Part shown: one piece after another, positions 62,434 through 62,574 of the stretch
Layout: the number at the start of each line of letters is the position of its first letter
How positions within the stretch are numbered: position 1 is the stretch's first letter
Assembly (NCBI GenBank): GCA_902786515.1
Contig: CADADA010000023.1
Span: 1-62,574, forward strand
Reading direction: 5' to 3'
DNA length: 62,574 bases
DNA from: an uncultured Lachnospiraceae bacterium
GTDB taxonomy: Bacteria; Bacillota; Clostridia; Lachnospirales; Lachnospiraceae
Translations under genes and position numbers: made by a program
Notes under the pieces: model-generated
What the model was told of the DNA's origin: nothing
The model's database searches: none
What the model saw: the letters and a program-made list of their open reading frames with translations, nothing else

Positions 62434-62450
62434 TGATATGTAAAATAAAA

Positions 62451-62482
62451 ACGGCAGAAGTATAAAACTTCCGCCGTTTTTT
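62451..62482 (+). terminator. nfnAB terminator
   Basis: ACGGCAGAAG (62451-62460) pairs with CTTCCGCCGT (62468-62477) with one mismatch, followed by TTTTT. The group II intron begins 2 nt after the T-run. Confidence 0.9.
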
Positions 62483-62484
62483 AC

Positions 62485-62574
62485 GTGCGCCCGACGGCGC
62501 ACGTTTCTAAAGGGTGAAAGTCCCTAATCCGCCCGACAGTGGGAAGGATATAGCCGAACAGCAAGGGTGTCCAT
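62485..62574 (+). mobile_element. 5' end of a group II intron, cut by the right edge
   Basis: The sequence from GTGCGCCCGACGGCGCACG (62485) fits the GUGYG 5' boundary and first hairpin of bacterial group II introns. It continues with AAAGGGTGAAAGTCCCTAA, CGCCCGACAGTGGG and GCCGAACAGCAAGGGTG, which look like domain I helices. The insertion point directly after a rho-independent terminator is the known preference of class C (IIC) introns. The intron-encoded reverse transcriptase, if present, lies outside the window. Confidence 0.75.

Overview
The window is about 62.6 kb of an AT-rich, low-GC Gram-positive chromosome. Gene content points to a gut-type Clostridia, most likely a Lachnospiraceae. 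The main reasons are the SCIFF peptide and its radical SAM maturase beside a fused secDF, recJ and apt; the DUF21/CBS membrane protein next to a small TIGR04086-like membrane protein; an electron-bifurcating NfnAB pair; and many secreted proteins with Thr-rich 'ETT' linkers, Ig-like and BspA-type leucine-rich repeats. Species cannot be named from the sequence alone.

Layout. (1) 1-15.4 kb is an accessory surface-protein island: the tail of an unknown gene, a small serine recombinase, then a row of secreted proteins (CHAP-like peptidase with a tandem super-repeat, two small secreted proteins, a BspA-like LRR protein, a DUF5050-like propeller protein and a GLUG-type giant). The island is scarred: a collapsed signal-peptide/FnIII remnant, a duplicated 3' gene end, perfect 21-bp coding tandem repeats, and a 5-bp slippage frameshift in a repeat tract that cuts the giant off from its C-terminal module. 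(2) 15.4-21.4 kb holds a cytosolic operon of a catalytically degenerate SpoT-like HD protein with two Sel1-repeat proteins, then trkA-trkH potassium uptake and a guanine-deaminase-like enzyme. (3) 21.4-35.8 kb is housekeeping: htpG under a perfect CIRCE operator, a tRNA-Thr(CGT), asd behind a long structured leader, an anion permease, an ABC-F ATPase, an M18 aminopeptidase, a NUDIX hydrolase, a membrane-anchored GH5 cellulase and a MacB/FtsX-type ABC exporter with a likely operator. (4) 35.9-45.1 kb has lepA-hemW, guaB, a membrane-anchored amidase, pyrBI and a CNNM/HlyC protein. (5) 45.2-52 kb is the conserved SCIFF-scfB-secDF-recJ-apt block. (6) 52-62.6 kb has a LeuA fused to an AraC-type DNA-binding domain, a 16-unit Ig-like surface protein, a zinc-ribbon/TPR membrane protein, nfnA-nfnB and the 5' end of a group II intron running off the right edge.

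The observations most worth following up are the LeuA-AraC fusion (an enzyme with an intact leucine-regulatory domain joined to two helix-turn-helix motifs), the degenerate HD plus Sel1 module, the long unassigned hairpin leader of asd, the small palindromic element found in two convergent intergenic gaps, and the slippage frameshift and shared C-terminal module in the surface island. Where several starts are possible, the start with the best-spaced ribosome binding site was chosen, so several genes are shorter than their maximal open frame.
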